Assembly: GCA_004357015.1 (NCBI GenBank)
Contig: SMXE01000153.1
Span: 1 to 6,139, forward strand
Length of the DNA stretch: 6,139 bases
Direction: 5' to 3'
Origin: Caldithrix sp.
GTDB taxonomy: Bacteria > Zhuqueibacterota > Zhuqueibacteria > Oceanimicrobiales > Oceanimicrobiaceae
Part shown: piece after piece, positions 1-6,094 of the stretch
How the letters are laid out: every line of letters starts with the position of its first letter
Numbering within the stretch: the stretch's first letter is position 1
Notes under the pieces: model-generated
Told to the model about the DNA's origin: nothing
The model's database searches: none
What the model saw: the letters and a program-made list of their open reading frames with translations, nothing else
Position numbers and translations under genes: made by a program

Positions 1-219
1 GCGGATGCCGAAATTGTGTTTCAATTTAAGAAAGCTTTGGATTTTCTGCGGCAAGTGGTGCAGGTTGATGATTACTTCGGAAACGCCACAGTCGATGAGC
101 CGTGTCATGACCTGTTCGAGCAAGGGGATTCCGTCAACCCGGATCAACGCTTTGGGCACGGTGTTTGTGAGCGGCTGCAGCCTGGTGCCGAGGCCGGCCG
201 CGAAAACCATCGCTTTCAT
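1..219 (-). CDS. Sugar-1-phosphate nucleotidyltransferase (NDP-sugar pyrophosphorylase family), N-terminal part, cut by the window edge
   Basis: Reading the minus strand from the ATG at 219-217 gives 73 codons open to the left edge, so only the N-terminus is present. It begins MKAMVFAAGLGTRLQPLT and continues to a Pro-Lys at residues 22-23. This is the nucleotide-binding signature (GxGTRxxPLT, then PK) of the NTP_transferase Rossmann-like fold; the Gly-rich loop is residues 9-13 and Lys23 is the usual phosphate contact. The segment INLHHLP (51-57) also fits this family. Enzymes of this type join an NTP and a sugar-1-phosphate to make an NDP-sugar and pyrophosphate in the cytoplasm. The short N-terminal style resembles MurU and mannose-1-phosphate guanylyltransferases, but the substrate cannot be read from this fragment. 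It starts 28 bases after the histidine-kinase stop, so it is probably co-transcribed. GAGACGG about 8 bases upstream is a weak ribosome site. Family is confident, substrate unknown. Confidence 0.88.
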   Translation of the reverse strand, partial: MKAMVFAAGLGTRLQPLTNTVPKALIRVDGIPLLEQVMTRLIDCGVSEVIINLHHLPQKIQSFLKLKHNFGIR

Positions 220-247
220 CGAATGAACCGTCTCGTATTTTCCATCC

Positions 248-1783
248 TTATTCTTCTATTTGCGGCTTTGCCGCGCAAGGCAAACTTATGGTAAACTCCG
301 TACCCTTCCCTTCTATGCTTGTGAGGAAGATATTGCCCCCATGCTCTGTGACGATTCTTTTTACGATAGCCAGTCCCAATCCCATACCGCTTTTCTTGGT
401 TGAAAAGTACGGCTCGAAGATCTTCTGTTGAATGTCTTCGGGAATGCCGCTGCCGCTGTCCGAGTACTTCAAGATGGCTTTGCCGCCCTCTTTAGCCGTC
501 GTTATCTCAATGTCGCCGCTGCCTTTTTCCAGGATGCTGTCCAATCCGTTTTGTACCAGGTTGATCAACACGCGCCGCATTTTCTCGTAGTCGAACTCGA
601 ACTCCGGCAGGGCAGGGTCGAACTTCAAAGCGATGTTGTCGTTTGGATACAGTTTTCTGACTTCCTGCACCATGTCATTCAAGTCCGCGGGTGCAAAGGA
701 CAACTGCGGCATGCGGGCAAACTCGGAGAACTCCCGCACCAGGGTTCGCAGGTTTTCGATCTCATCGGAGACGATCTCGCTGCATTCTTCCAGCAGTTTC
801 CGGTACTCCTGGTCATCGCCGGCGTACTTGTCCTTCATCTGCTGCACAGTGAGTTGGATGGGTGTGAGCGGATTCTTGATTTCGTGCGCCAGCACGCGCG
901 CAATTTCCCGCCAGACCGCCATCTTTTCCAGCGAGATCACCTGATCTTGCTTTTCTTTCAAGGTGCTGATCATCTGGTTAAACGCCTCACCAAGTGTGCC
1001 GATTTCATCTTTTGTGGTGACTGCCACACGGTAATCCCAGTCCCCGGCGGCGACCTCCCGTGTGCCTTCCGCGAGCTGCAGCAGAGGCGAAGTTATCTTT
1101 CTGGAAAAATAAATGCCGAGCGCCACGGACAGCAAAGCAATGGGCACATAAATAGCAAAAAATGACAACACAAAACCTTCGGTGAGTTCGCCTTCAAAAA
1201 AATCCAGTGTCTTGAACATCTGGTGAACTTTCACCACCAGCTCGGCTCTTTGCCTGAACGCCTCCGGTCTGCGGTTGGTCAGCAAGACAAAGCCGGCCTG
1301 CGGCACGGGAGCGAATGCGACCACAAAACCGGGGCCGCCGACACTTTCCACCATGTGGGCACTGTCCTCTGCGGCAAGCGGTTTTACGACATTCTGGTAA
1401 AGGGCCGGGAATGTCCCGACCAGAGCCGTCGCCGCAGAGTTCACCAACTCCCCCTCTGCATCGAAAAAGTCGAGTTTGGCCTCCCCAAGCGCGCTCAACT
1501 TTGTGAGCAAGCTCTCCGGAACCTGAGACTTTGCAGAATAAACCAACGCCACCGCTGGCGTTGCCGCGATGTCTTTTGTCACGCGCAGAGTTTCCTGCTT
1601 GTATTTTGAATAAAGCTCGCGGGAAAGTTCAGACGCCGCCTGCAGAGCGCCTTCGACATTCTCATTGTAGCCGACTTCCAGGCTGCGCTGCAAAAGGCTC
1701 TTCACCAGATAGTACACCGGAAAGACAGGCAAAAAAGTGATCAACAGGAGAGAAAGGATGAGCTTCGTACGGATGCGTTTCAT
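248..1783 (-). CDS. NtrY-like membrane sensor histidine kinase
   Basis: This 511-residue protein has the full layout of a membrane histidine kinase. A basic N-terminus precedes a first membrane helix (about 8-30). An extracytoplasmic region of about 170 residues (33-203) follows, then a second helix (about 204-226), a HAMP linker (about 227-278), a HisKA dimerisation domain (about 285-355) and a HATPase_c domain (about 395-502). The phospho-acceptor is His300 in AHEIKNPLTPIQL, a sequence typical of the NtrY family. The N box is NLVQN (408-412), the D box DSGSG (442-446), the F box FEPYF (456-460) and the G box GMGLGL (466-471); all look intact, so an active kinase is expected. The sensor region has no recognised ligand motif; LDFFDAEGELVNS (104-116) recalls PDC/Cache-type folds. 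Its ATG overlaps the upstream stop (ATGA), indicating translational coupling. No response regulator lies in the window. Family placement is strong; the signal sensed is unknown. Confidence 0.95.
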   Translation of the reverse strand: MKRIRTKLILSLLLITFLPVFPVYYLVKSLLQRSLEVGYNENVEGALQAASELSRELYSKYKQETLRVTKDIAATPAVALVYSAKSQVPESLLTKLSALGEAKLDFFDAEGELVNSAATALVGTFPALYQNVVKPLAAEDSAHMVESVGGPGFVVAFAPVPQAGFVLLTNRRPEAFRQRAELVVKVHQMFKTLDFFEGELTEGFVLSFFAIYVPIALLSVALGIYFSRKITSPLLQLAEGTREVAAGDWDYRVAVTTKDEIGTLGEAFNQMISTLKEKQDQVISLEKMAVWREIARVLAHEIKNPLTPIQLTVQQMKDKYAGDDQEYRKLLEECSEIVSDEIENLRTLVREFSEFARMPQLSFAPADLNDMVQEVRKLYPNDNIALKFDPALPEFEFDYEKMRRVLINLVQNGLDSILEKGSGDIEITTAKEGGKAILKYSDSGSGIPEDIQQKIFEPYFSTKKSGMGLGLAIVKRIVTEHGGNIFLTSIEGKGTEFTISLPCAAKPQIEE

Positions 1784-2454
1784 TCGCGCTTCAGGTCACG
1801 AATCCTGAATTTGTTCGACTTGTACCAGCCCGATGTGTAGGTGGACTTCTTCCGGCTAACGAAAAACGAAACCAGCTTGTTCAGGTTCAGCTCGAAACCG
1901 CTGGCGCGATTTTCCGATGCCAGGTACTCCTCCGTTTGATTTGGATCCAGCAGCCAGTCCATGACTTTTTCCGCCTGCGCTGTGGAAATGGGGACGATGC
2001 CGGCGCGAATCTCGATGGTGTACGGCTGGCTTGTGTCCAGAGCCGCAGGAGGCGTAATGGCTTCTTTTTCCAGACGGCTGCTTTGCGCCTTGACAGCTTG
2101 AAAATCTGTCAGCACCCGCACCGTGTCGTCGCCTGCAATGGTGTAACGTTCTTCCCAGATGTCATATGAAATTCTGCGCGAGATGAGGCGCCGGAACACC
2201 GTTTTGTTACTGGCGTTCCGCAGTTTGATTTCAATCTGAACGATGGAAGGCAGACCGCTCTGTATGGTCCCGACGATTCGGGTCGAAAACAGATTTCTGA
2301 AGTCTGCAGACACAACAAGACGGCCGTTCCTGATCTGCGGCGTCATGTTCTCGACGCGGATCTGCTGATCGTCGCCGCCAAACACAACTGGTGGGTGAGA
2401 CTGCAAATTCAATATAAGAAACAAAAAGAATACTTTAGTAGCAAATGGTCTCAA
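1780..2454 (-). CDS. DUF4390-like exported or membrane-anchored protein
   Basis: This 224-residue protein starts with TTG at 2454-2452, overlapping the stop of the upstream Omp85 gene as TTGA. The start is supported by the N-terminus it gives: a short basic stretch (Arg2, Lys7), a hydrophobic core VFFLFLILNL (8-17) and a polar region, as in a signal peptide or anchor. The next ATG (codon 37) would lose this. The body alternates short beta-like stretches. Seen motifs are SGLP (66-69), RRISYDIWEERYTI (93-106) and a late GWYKSNKFRI (209-218). They resemble the pattern of the DUF4390 family, whose function is unknown and whose gene sits beside ntrY in betaproteobacteria. The resemblance was judged by eye, and the neighbouring NtrY-like kinase strengthens it. 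The protein probably acts in the periplasm or at the membrane, possibly as an accessory of the kinase (inference). Coding status is firm; family name is tentative. Confidence 0.85.
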   Translation of the reverse strand: MRPFATKVFFLFLILNLQSHPPVVFGGDDQQIRVENMTPQIRNGRLVVSADFRNLFSTRIVGTIQSGLPSIVQIEIKLRNASNKTVFRRLISRRISYDIWEERYTIAGDDTVRVLTDFQAVKAQSSRLEKEAITPPAALDTSQPYTIEIRAGIVPISTAQAEKVMDWLLDPNQTEEYLASENRASGFELNLNKLVSFFVSRKKSTYTSGWYKSNKFRIRDLKRE

Positions 2455-3878
2455 AAAGTGTGTCCCAACGAAATATGAAATTTAAAATCGTTGTCGTCTA
2501 CCTTGTTCAGCGGAAACGCGAAGTCGAAGCGCGTGGTGCCCAGAACGGGTAGTTTGATTCTTATGCCAAACCCCATAGAGGCAAAGAAATCGTCGAGTTT
2601 CACGCCCTGTCCCGGCAGCCAAATACCGCCTGCATCAAAGAACAGCACGCCGGTCGTTTTATGATAAGGGAAGTTATTTTTCGAAAGAGGGAATCTGAAT
2701 TCGGTGTTAGTGAGAATGAGCTTGGTGCCCCAGCCCGCTGGCGTCAGGCGACGGTCGTCGTAGCCGCGCACGGAATTGGCGCCACCGAGATAAAAACGTT
2801 CATAAAACGGCGCATCTTCGGTGGTATATCCACCTTTCACGTGCAGTGCGAAAACACTCTTATTGAGAACGCGCTGAAAGAATCGTGCATCCAGTGTGAC
2901 TTTGGGGAAACCGGCCTCGCTGTTGAGGTCGCTGTTGGCCACCTCGCCGGTGACGGCGCCCCAGAATCCTTTGAGCGGGTAGGCGGGATTGTCTCTCGAG
3001 TCCGTGTACAAACCGAACGTAAGAGCGCTCACTTTGGTCTTTTCCAGATTGTCTGAAATGCTGGCGGGCAGTTGGCCGGCGCCTAATTCAACCGTGTCAC
3101 GGGTTGCAAAATTGTCCGGATTATAGTCCTCACCGCGATAACCTATGAAAACATGTTTCAATAAACCCTGCGTGCCGCCCAGCCGCAACCGCAAACCGCC
3201 AGAATCCACATCTTGAGTAAACTTTTCGTCTCCAAAATAATGAACAAATTCCTGGCCACCCCCGAACAATTCGACATCGATAAATGCGCGATCGCTGAAA
3301 ATCTTATTGTGATAGCCGAGCGAAAGCTTGCTGACGCGATCGCCAATTTGAAATTTGAGCCCGAAACGGCTACCGGCGCCAAAGGCATTATCAAACCGCA
3401 AGCTGGCTGGCACAAAATACCAACCGTTTAGATCGCTCCGACCCCCTTCAAACTGAAAATACGGCCAGTGGCGCTCTTTGATTTCGATGATAAATACGAC
3501 CTTGCCCTTCTCAGAGCCTGGTCGTGTGTAAACATCCACATCCTTAAAAAAGTTGGTCTTGTCCAGGCGGCGGCGGTTGGCTTCAAGAATCACAGGCGCT
3601 TCGCTTGGTGAGAACGTATCGCCGGGGCGCACAGTCAACTGCCGAATAATGACATTGGCGCTGGTTTTTGTGTTGCCGACGATCTCGATGCCCTCGAGTG
3701 TCAGTTGCCGGGCAGGATTCTGCACCTGGGAGTAGGCAATAGGGGGGCGGATGACCACGCAGGAGCAAGCGCAAAACATTAGAAGCATAGACAGCGCTCT
3801 GCCCTTGTATAAGGTTTGCAATGTGGCGGCGCTCACAAAGAGGAATTGTTTGATGTGCGGCACTATGTTCATGATCAT
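2451..3878 (-). CDS. Single-POTRA Omp85 (BamA/TamA-like) outer-membrane beta-barrel protein
   Basis: This 475-residue protein has one POTRA domain (about 58-135, beginning LEGIEIVGNTKTSANVI and ending VVFIIEIKER) followed by a barrel of about 340 residues, enough for the 16 strands of Omp85 proteins. Barrel landmarks are DSRDNPAYPLKGF (293-305), the GGANSVRGY loop-6 motif with VRGY at 370-373, and a C-terminal aromatic (GHTF), the recognition end for barrel assembly. BamA normally has five POTRA domains and TamA three, so this is a minimal member. Known relatives insert or translocate proteins or lipids at the outer membrane; the substrate here is unknown. The N-terminus is unusual. The ATG at 3878 puts about 25 residues before a plausible signal peptide (Lys25, Arg27, hydrophobic 28-43, AYS/Q cleavage after 50). 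A TTG at 3821 or an ATG at 3788 are alternative starts, and none has a good ribosome site. It heads the operon. Confidence 0.93.
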   Translation of the reverse strand: MIMNIVPHIKQFLFVSAATLQTLYKGRALSMLLMFCACSCVVIRPPIAYSQVQNPARQLTLEGIEIVGNTKTSANVIIRQLTVRPGDTFSPSEAPVILEANRRRLDKTNFFKDVDVYTRPGSEKGKVVFIIEIKERHWPYFQFEGGRSDLNGWYFVPASLRFDNAFGAGSRFGLKFQIGDRVSKLSLGYHNKIFSDRAFIDVELFGGGQEFVHYFGDEKFTQDVDSGGLRLRLGGTQGLLKHVFIGYRGEDYNPDNFATRDTVELGAGQLPASISDNLEKTKVSALTFGLYTDSRDNPAYPLKGFWGAVTGEVANSDLNSEAGFPKVTLDARFFQRVLNKSVFALHVKGGYTTEDAPFYERFYLGGANSVRGYDDRRLTPAGWGTKLILTNTEFRFPLSKNNFPYHKTTGVLFFDAGGIWLPGQGVKLDDFFASMGFGIRIKLPVLGTTRFDFAFPLNKVDDNDFKFHISLGHTF

Positions 3879-3882
3879 CGGT

Positions 3883-3910
3883 AATTTAGGAGATGTAGCG
3901 AAAAGTGCAA
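3883..3910 (-). promoter_or_regulatory. Possible promoter just upstream of the Omp85 gene
   Basis: On the minus strand TTGCAC (3910-3905) and TAAATT (3888-3883) are separated by 16 bases. They match the sigma-70 consensus only partly (3 of 6 and 4 of 6). If used, transcription would begin at or next to the ATG at 3878 and give a leaderless message, which would fit the absence of a Shine-Dalgarno site there. The matches are weak and may be chance. Confidence 0.2.
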
Positions 3911-4090
3911 GTCAGAAGTCGTGAATTCGTTTGGACTGTCACTTCATTTGTCTTCGGTTAAGCCGAATGGTTTTCTTCATAGAGTGTAAAAAAGATTGAA
4001 CCTATTTGTTGTCTCCTTTCCGTAAGGTGGGAGTTGGAAATAGCATCCCGAGTCGTCCCGCGCTCCAGTGGGACGTATCGAGGGGTGAAC

Positions 4091-4138
4091 AAAAAGAAGC
4101 CAACCGAACCCTTTCAGAAGAATGGCCCGGTTGGCTTC
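4091..4138 (-). terminator. Rho-independent terminator of the lipoprotein gene
   Basis: On the minus strand an 11-base perfect inverted repeat, GAAGCCAACCG (4138-4128) and CGGTTGGCTTC (4106-4096), encloses a 21-base loop and is followed at once by TTTTT (4095-4091). It begins about 33 bases after the lipoprotein stop codon at 4172. The other strand has no T tract after the stem, so it acts on leftward transcription only. It separates the lipoprotein gene from the Omp85 operon. Confidence 0.85.
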
Positions 4139-4171
4139 CATGAACCCAGCCCCGCACACGGCGTTACCGCA

Positions 4172-5620
4172 TCAGGTACGCTTGGTAATGACCCACGTGC
4201 CGTCAGGGTTTATGATGACATCGTACACCACGTCACCCTCCGTAATCACGCCCTTGCCGGAGCCGTCCGGATAGAAATCGAACTCGCCTGTGAGAATTGG
4301 ATCAACGCCGTTTTCAAACGCTTCCTCCGAGGCATATTGTTGAAACTCGAGATGCGAGCTGCCATCGGAGTAGTTCTGCGCCGTGAAGACGACGAAGGTT
4401 CCGTCTGCATTTGTCCACTCGCCGGAGACGTTGTCAACGTCCGGGGATTCCGTAATGGTCAGAAAACCGCTGCTGCCGTCTGCGTTTTCTACATTGATGG
4501 TTGTCACCAGCACGTCTCCAACCCGGTTCTGCGTGATGGTCGCGCTCTCGTTCTCCTTCGTGCCATCAAGTCTGGTCACTTCTTTCTCGAAAGTGCCGTT
4601 GATTGTGGAGTCCGCAACATTAAAAGTGAACTGGCCGGATTCGGAGATTGACGCCGGATCATGATCGGGCGGGAACGTTGTGGTCAAAGTGTACCCGCCG
4701 GAGCCGTCTTCTTCCGCGCTGTCAAATGTGCCAGACACTTCAGTGCCGTCGCGCCGGGTCTCTTCAAACGTACCCGTGCCGTCGGCATTGAAGGTGGCGG
4801 CTTCATGGTGCGTGGTGCCATCGGAGAAGTCAGACGTCTTCGAATAGCTGCCGCCGCTGCCCTCATGGTATTCAAAGCGTGCGCTGCTTTTGCTGATAAA
4901 ACTGGAGTTGGAATAGGTAATGTCGTTGGTCAGCACACCGCCATCCGGTTCGGCGCCCGGAGCGTGCGCATCGGGGATGAAACTTCCCTTTTCCTCTTTG
5001 ATCAACTGGCCGGGCTTGAAACGTTTCAGATTCTCAAGCGAAATGAGGACATCGTCCGAATCATTCAGCAAGGTGCCGTTCAAGTAAGCCCTGACTTCGG
5101 TGGAATCGTAGTCCAGAATATGGGGCTCGGCATAATCGAACCCGACGACAAAGAATCGCGCCCGTCCGGTTTCGGGATTGTAAATAAGGCTGACGCGATA
5201 AGTGACGCCTTCCACGGAATCGCGTTCTGTCACATCGAAAACCACCGAATCGCCCGCCACTGCCATGCGTTCGGCCCGCTGCCAGACATCGGGACGCTTC
5301 TTGATGGAGCGCAACGCCCTGGCTTTGATGCGCTTGCCAAATCTTGCTGCAACCGAGGGATTTCCGAAGTCAGGGATATCGAGCTCGGCTATGGCGTTCG
5401 GCCCGCCCACAAACTCTGCGATCTGGTTGAATGAGGAAATGGTGGCGTTGATTTCCACACTGGCCTGGCTGGCCGTTTCCACATTCTTGGTCTCAGTGTT
5501 GTTGTCGCCGTTGTTGTCCGGCCCGGCAGGATTGTCCGACGAGGAGCAACCCATTTGATAAAGCAAGGCAAGCCCCAGAAACAGAACAACCGTTAACATG
5601 TTCGATTTGATTTTTCTCAT
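4172..5620 (-). CDS. Lipoprotein with a beta-rich, Asp-Gly-turn repeat region; function unknown
   Basis: A 482-residue protein of unknown function. I chose the ATG at 5620 because AAAAGGAG ends 7 bases before it; the frame extends 7 codons further to a TTG at 5641, but that would place the ribosome site inside the gene. The N-terminus MRKIKSNMLTVVLFLG continues to MGC at 23-25, followed by SSSDNPAGPD. This is a lipoprotein signal with lipidated Cys25, although Gln at -3 is not the usual Leu. A Asp/Asn/Gly/Thr-rich linker runs to about 45, then a mixed domain to about 210. From about 215 to the end the chain is rich in Thr, Ser, Asp and Gly, with about ten DG turns (near 267, 280, 291, 305, 352, 381, 406, 419, 452, 473), often as NADGT or PDGT. 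This suggests antiparallel beta hairpins resembling MORN-type repeats, but no named family is recognised. It is probably anchored in the envelope, with its own terminator. Confidence 0.9.
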   Translation of the reverse strand: MRKIKSNMLTVVLFLGLALLYQMGCSSSDNPAGPDNNGDNNTETKNVETASQASVEINATISSFNQIAEFVGGPNAIAELDIPDFGNPSVAARFGKRIKARALRSIKKRPDVWQRAERMAVAGDSVVFDVTERDSVEGVTYRVSLIYNPETGRARFFVVGFDYAEPHILDYDSTEVRAYLNGTLLNDSDDVLISLENLKRFKPGQLIKEEKGSFIPDAHAPGAEPDGGVLTNDITYSNSSFISKSSARFEYHEGSGGSYSKTSDFSDGTTHHEAATFNADGTGTFEETRRDGTEVSGTFDSAEEDGSGGYTLTTTFPPDHDPASISESGQFTFNVADSTINGTFEKEVTRLDGTKENESATITQNRVGDVLVTTINVENADGSSGFLTITESPDVDNVSGEWTNADGTFVVFTAQNYSDGSSHLEFQQYASEEAFENGVDPILTGEFDFYPDGSGKGVITEGDVVYDVIINPDGTWVITKRT

Positions 5621-5627
5621 GACAAGA

Positions 5628-5635
5628 CTCCTTTT
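5628..5635 (-). promoter_or_regulatory. Shine-Dalgarno site that fixes the lipoprotein start
   Basis: Minus-strand AAAAGGAG (5635-5628) followed by 7 bases and the ATG at 5620-5618. It is the best ribosome site in the window and decides the start in favour of that ATG over the in-frame TTG at 5641. Confidence 0.85.
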
Positions 5636-5881
5636 GTTCAAGTAAATTGATTAGTTTTGACCAGCCTGGCAAAAATCTGGCATGATGGCATTCAACTATC
5701 GGGCCAAAACGGCACGCGTTCCGGCGAAAGAAGTTACCTTGTTGTTTTATTGTAGGTTATCGGCAGGAATTAGAGCGGGTGAAGAAAAGAAGTTGGCGTG
5801 AAGGACATTCCGGATGTGTTGCTTTTTTGCCACAGGTGAAGTGAAATTATCCGGCAGACTCAAATATCAGTCAACGATCGT
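5636..5881. other. AT-richer leader and upstream region of the lipoprotein gene
   Basis: About 245 bases with no supported gene. On the plus strand TGGCA occurs three times (5667-5671, 5678-5682, 5686-5690), the first two as CTGGCA exactly 11 bases apart, which could be one face of the helix. CCAGCCTGG (5661-5669) is a small palindrome beside them. On the minus strand a TTGCCA overlaps the first repeat and could be a weak -35, but no good -10 follows at the right spacing. The lipoprotein promoter probably lies here but cannot be pinned down. Confidence 0.5.
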
Positions 5882-6057
5882 CGATCCCTCAGGGCCGGCT
5901 CCGGCCTCCTCGTCCGGCAAAGCCGTCCTGCGGTGTCCTGCGTGGGCTGCGGGCGCCTCCTCGAGTGGTGGCGCTGCGCGCATGGATCATAACAGCCGCC
6001 GTTCGGCGGCTCACCTGCGGGGTCGCCCTCCGCAGAATCTTGGCGATCAACCTGAAA
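5882..6057. other. GC-rich, hairpin-rich intergenic block
   Basis: By count, 5881-6000 is about 72% GC and 6001-6060 about 63%, well above the flanking intergenic DNA. Short perfect inverted repeats are GGCCGG-CT-CCGGCC (5893-5906), CGGC-AAA-GCCG (5915-5925), AGCCGCCG-TT-CGGCGGCT (5994-6011) and CTGCGG/CCGCAG (6015-6035, 9-base loop). Open frames crossing it on both strands translate to Arg/Pro/Ser/Gly-rich sequence without family resemblance and have no ribosome site, so I do not call a gene. It could be a dispersed intergenic repeat, a structured RNA, or locally biased sequence; some hairpins are expected by chance at this GC content. Confidence 0.45.
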
Positions 6058-6061
6058 TGCA

Positions 6062-6094
6062 AGAAACCGACTTTCTCTGAGAAAGTCGGTTTCT
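6062..6094 (-). terminator. Strong hairpin, probable intrinsic terminator of a gene beyond the right edge
   Basis: AGAAACCGACTTTCTC (6062-6077) and GAGAAAGTCGGTTTCT (6079-6094) are perfect inverted copies around one base, so about 15 pairs with a 3-base loop can form. The GC core flanked by AAA/TTT at the base is typical of terminators. After the core the minus strand reads TTTCTTGCATTTC, richer in T than the plus-strand continuation, so leftward termination is favoured; it may work both ways. A minus-strand TAG at 6138-6136 could be the stop of the gene it serves, but that is only a possibility. Confidence 0.7.

Larger units (their letters stand above)
3879..4171. other. Intergenic region between the lipoprotein gene and the Omp85 operon
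   Basis: About 290 bases without a convincing gene. The right end (4091-4138) is the lipoprotein terminator. Next to it is a short hairpin with arms CGTCCC (4054-4059) and GGGACG (4070-4075). Toward the operon, minus-strand GGAAAGGAG (4021-4013) looks like a strong ribosome site but has no start codon at a usable distance. A small inverted repeat TTCGG/CCGAA lies at 3953-3967. A 13-codon Lys/Arg-rich frame (3980-3939) has no ribosome site of its own and is not called. The operon promoter must lie in this stretch unless transcription reads through the terminator. Confidence 0.7.

Noticed and set aside
428..1165. A 245-codon open frame on the plus strand inside the kinase gene
   Set aside because: It is antisense to a well-supported histidine kinase with intact catalytic motifs, has no recognisable family features, and is a by-product of the kinase's codon use.
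3758..3773. Cys-rich stretch in the Omp85 leader as a possible lipobox
   Set aside because: Neither Cys38 nor Cys40 has the Leu-x-Gly/Ala/Ser context of a lipobox, and the AYS/Q site further on fits ordinary signal peptide cleavage of a barrel protein.
3880..3900. Plus-strand AGGAG followed by ATG near 3888-3895
   Set aside because: The ATG is directly followed by a TAG stop and the spacing is too short; a chance match.
3939..3980. A 13-codon Lys/Arg-rich peptide on the minus strand upstream of the Omp85 gene
   Set aside because: The strong ribosome-like GGAAAGGAG at 4021-4013 is more than 30 bases away from its ATG, too far to serve it, and nothing else supports translation.
4661..5434. 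A 257-codon plus-strand open frame inside the lipoprotein gene, and a neighbouring 205-codon frame at 4034-4651
   Set aside because: Both are antisense to the lipoprotein gene, which has a ribosome site, lipoprotein signal and terminator. The second also runs through that terminator.
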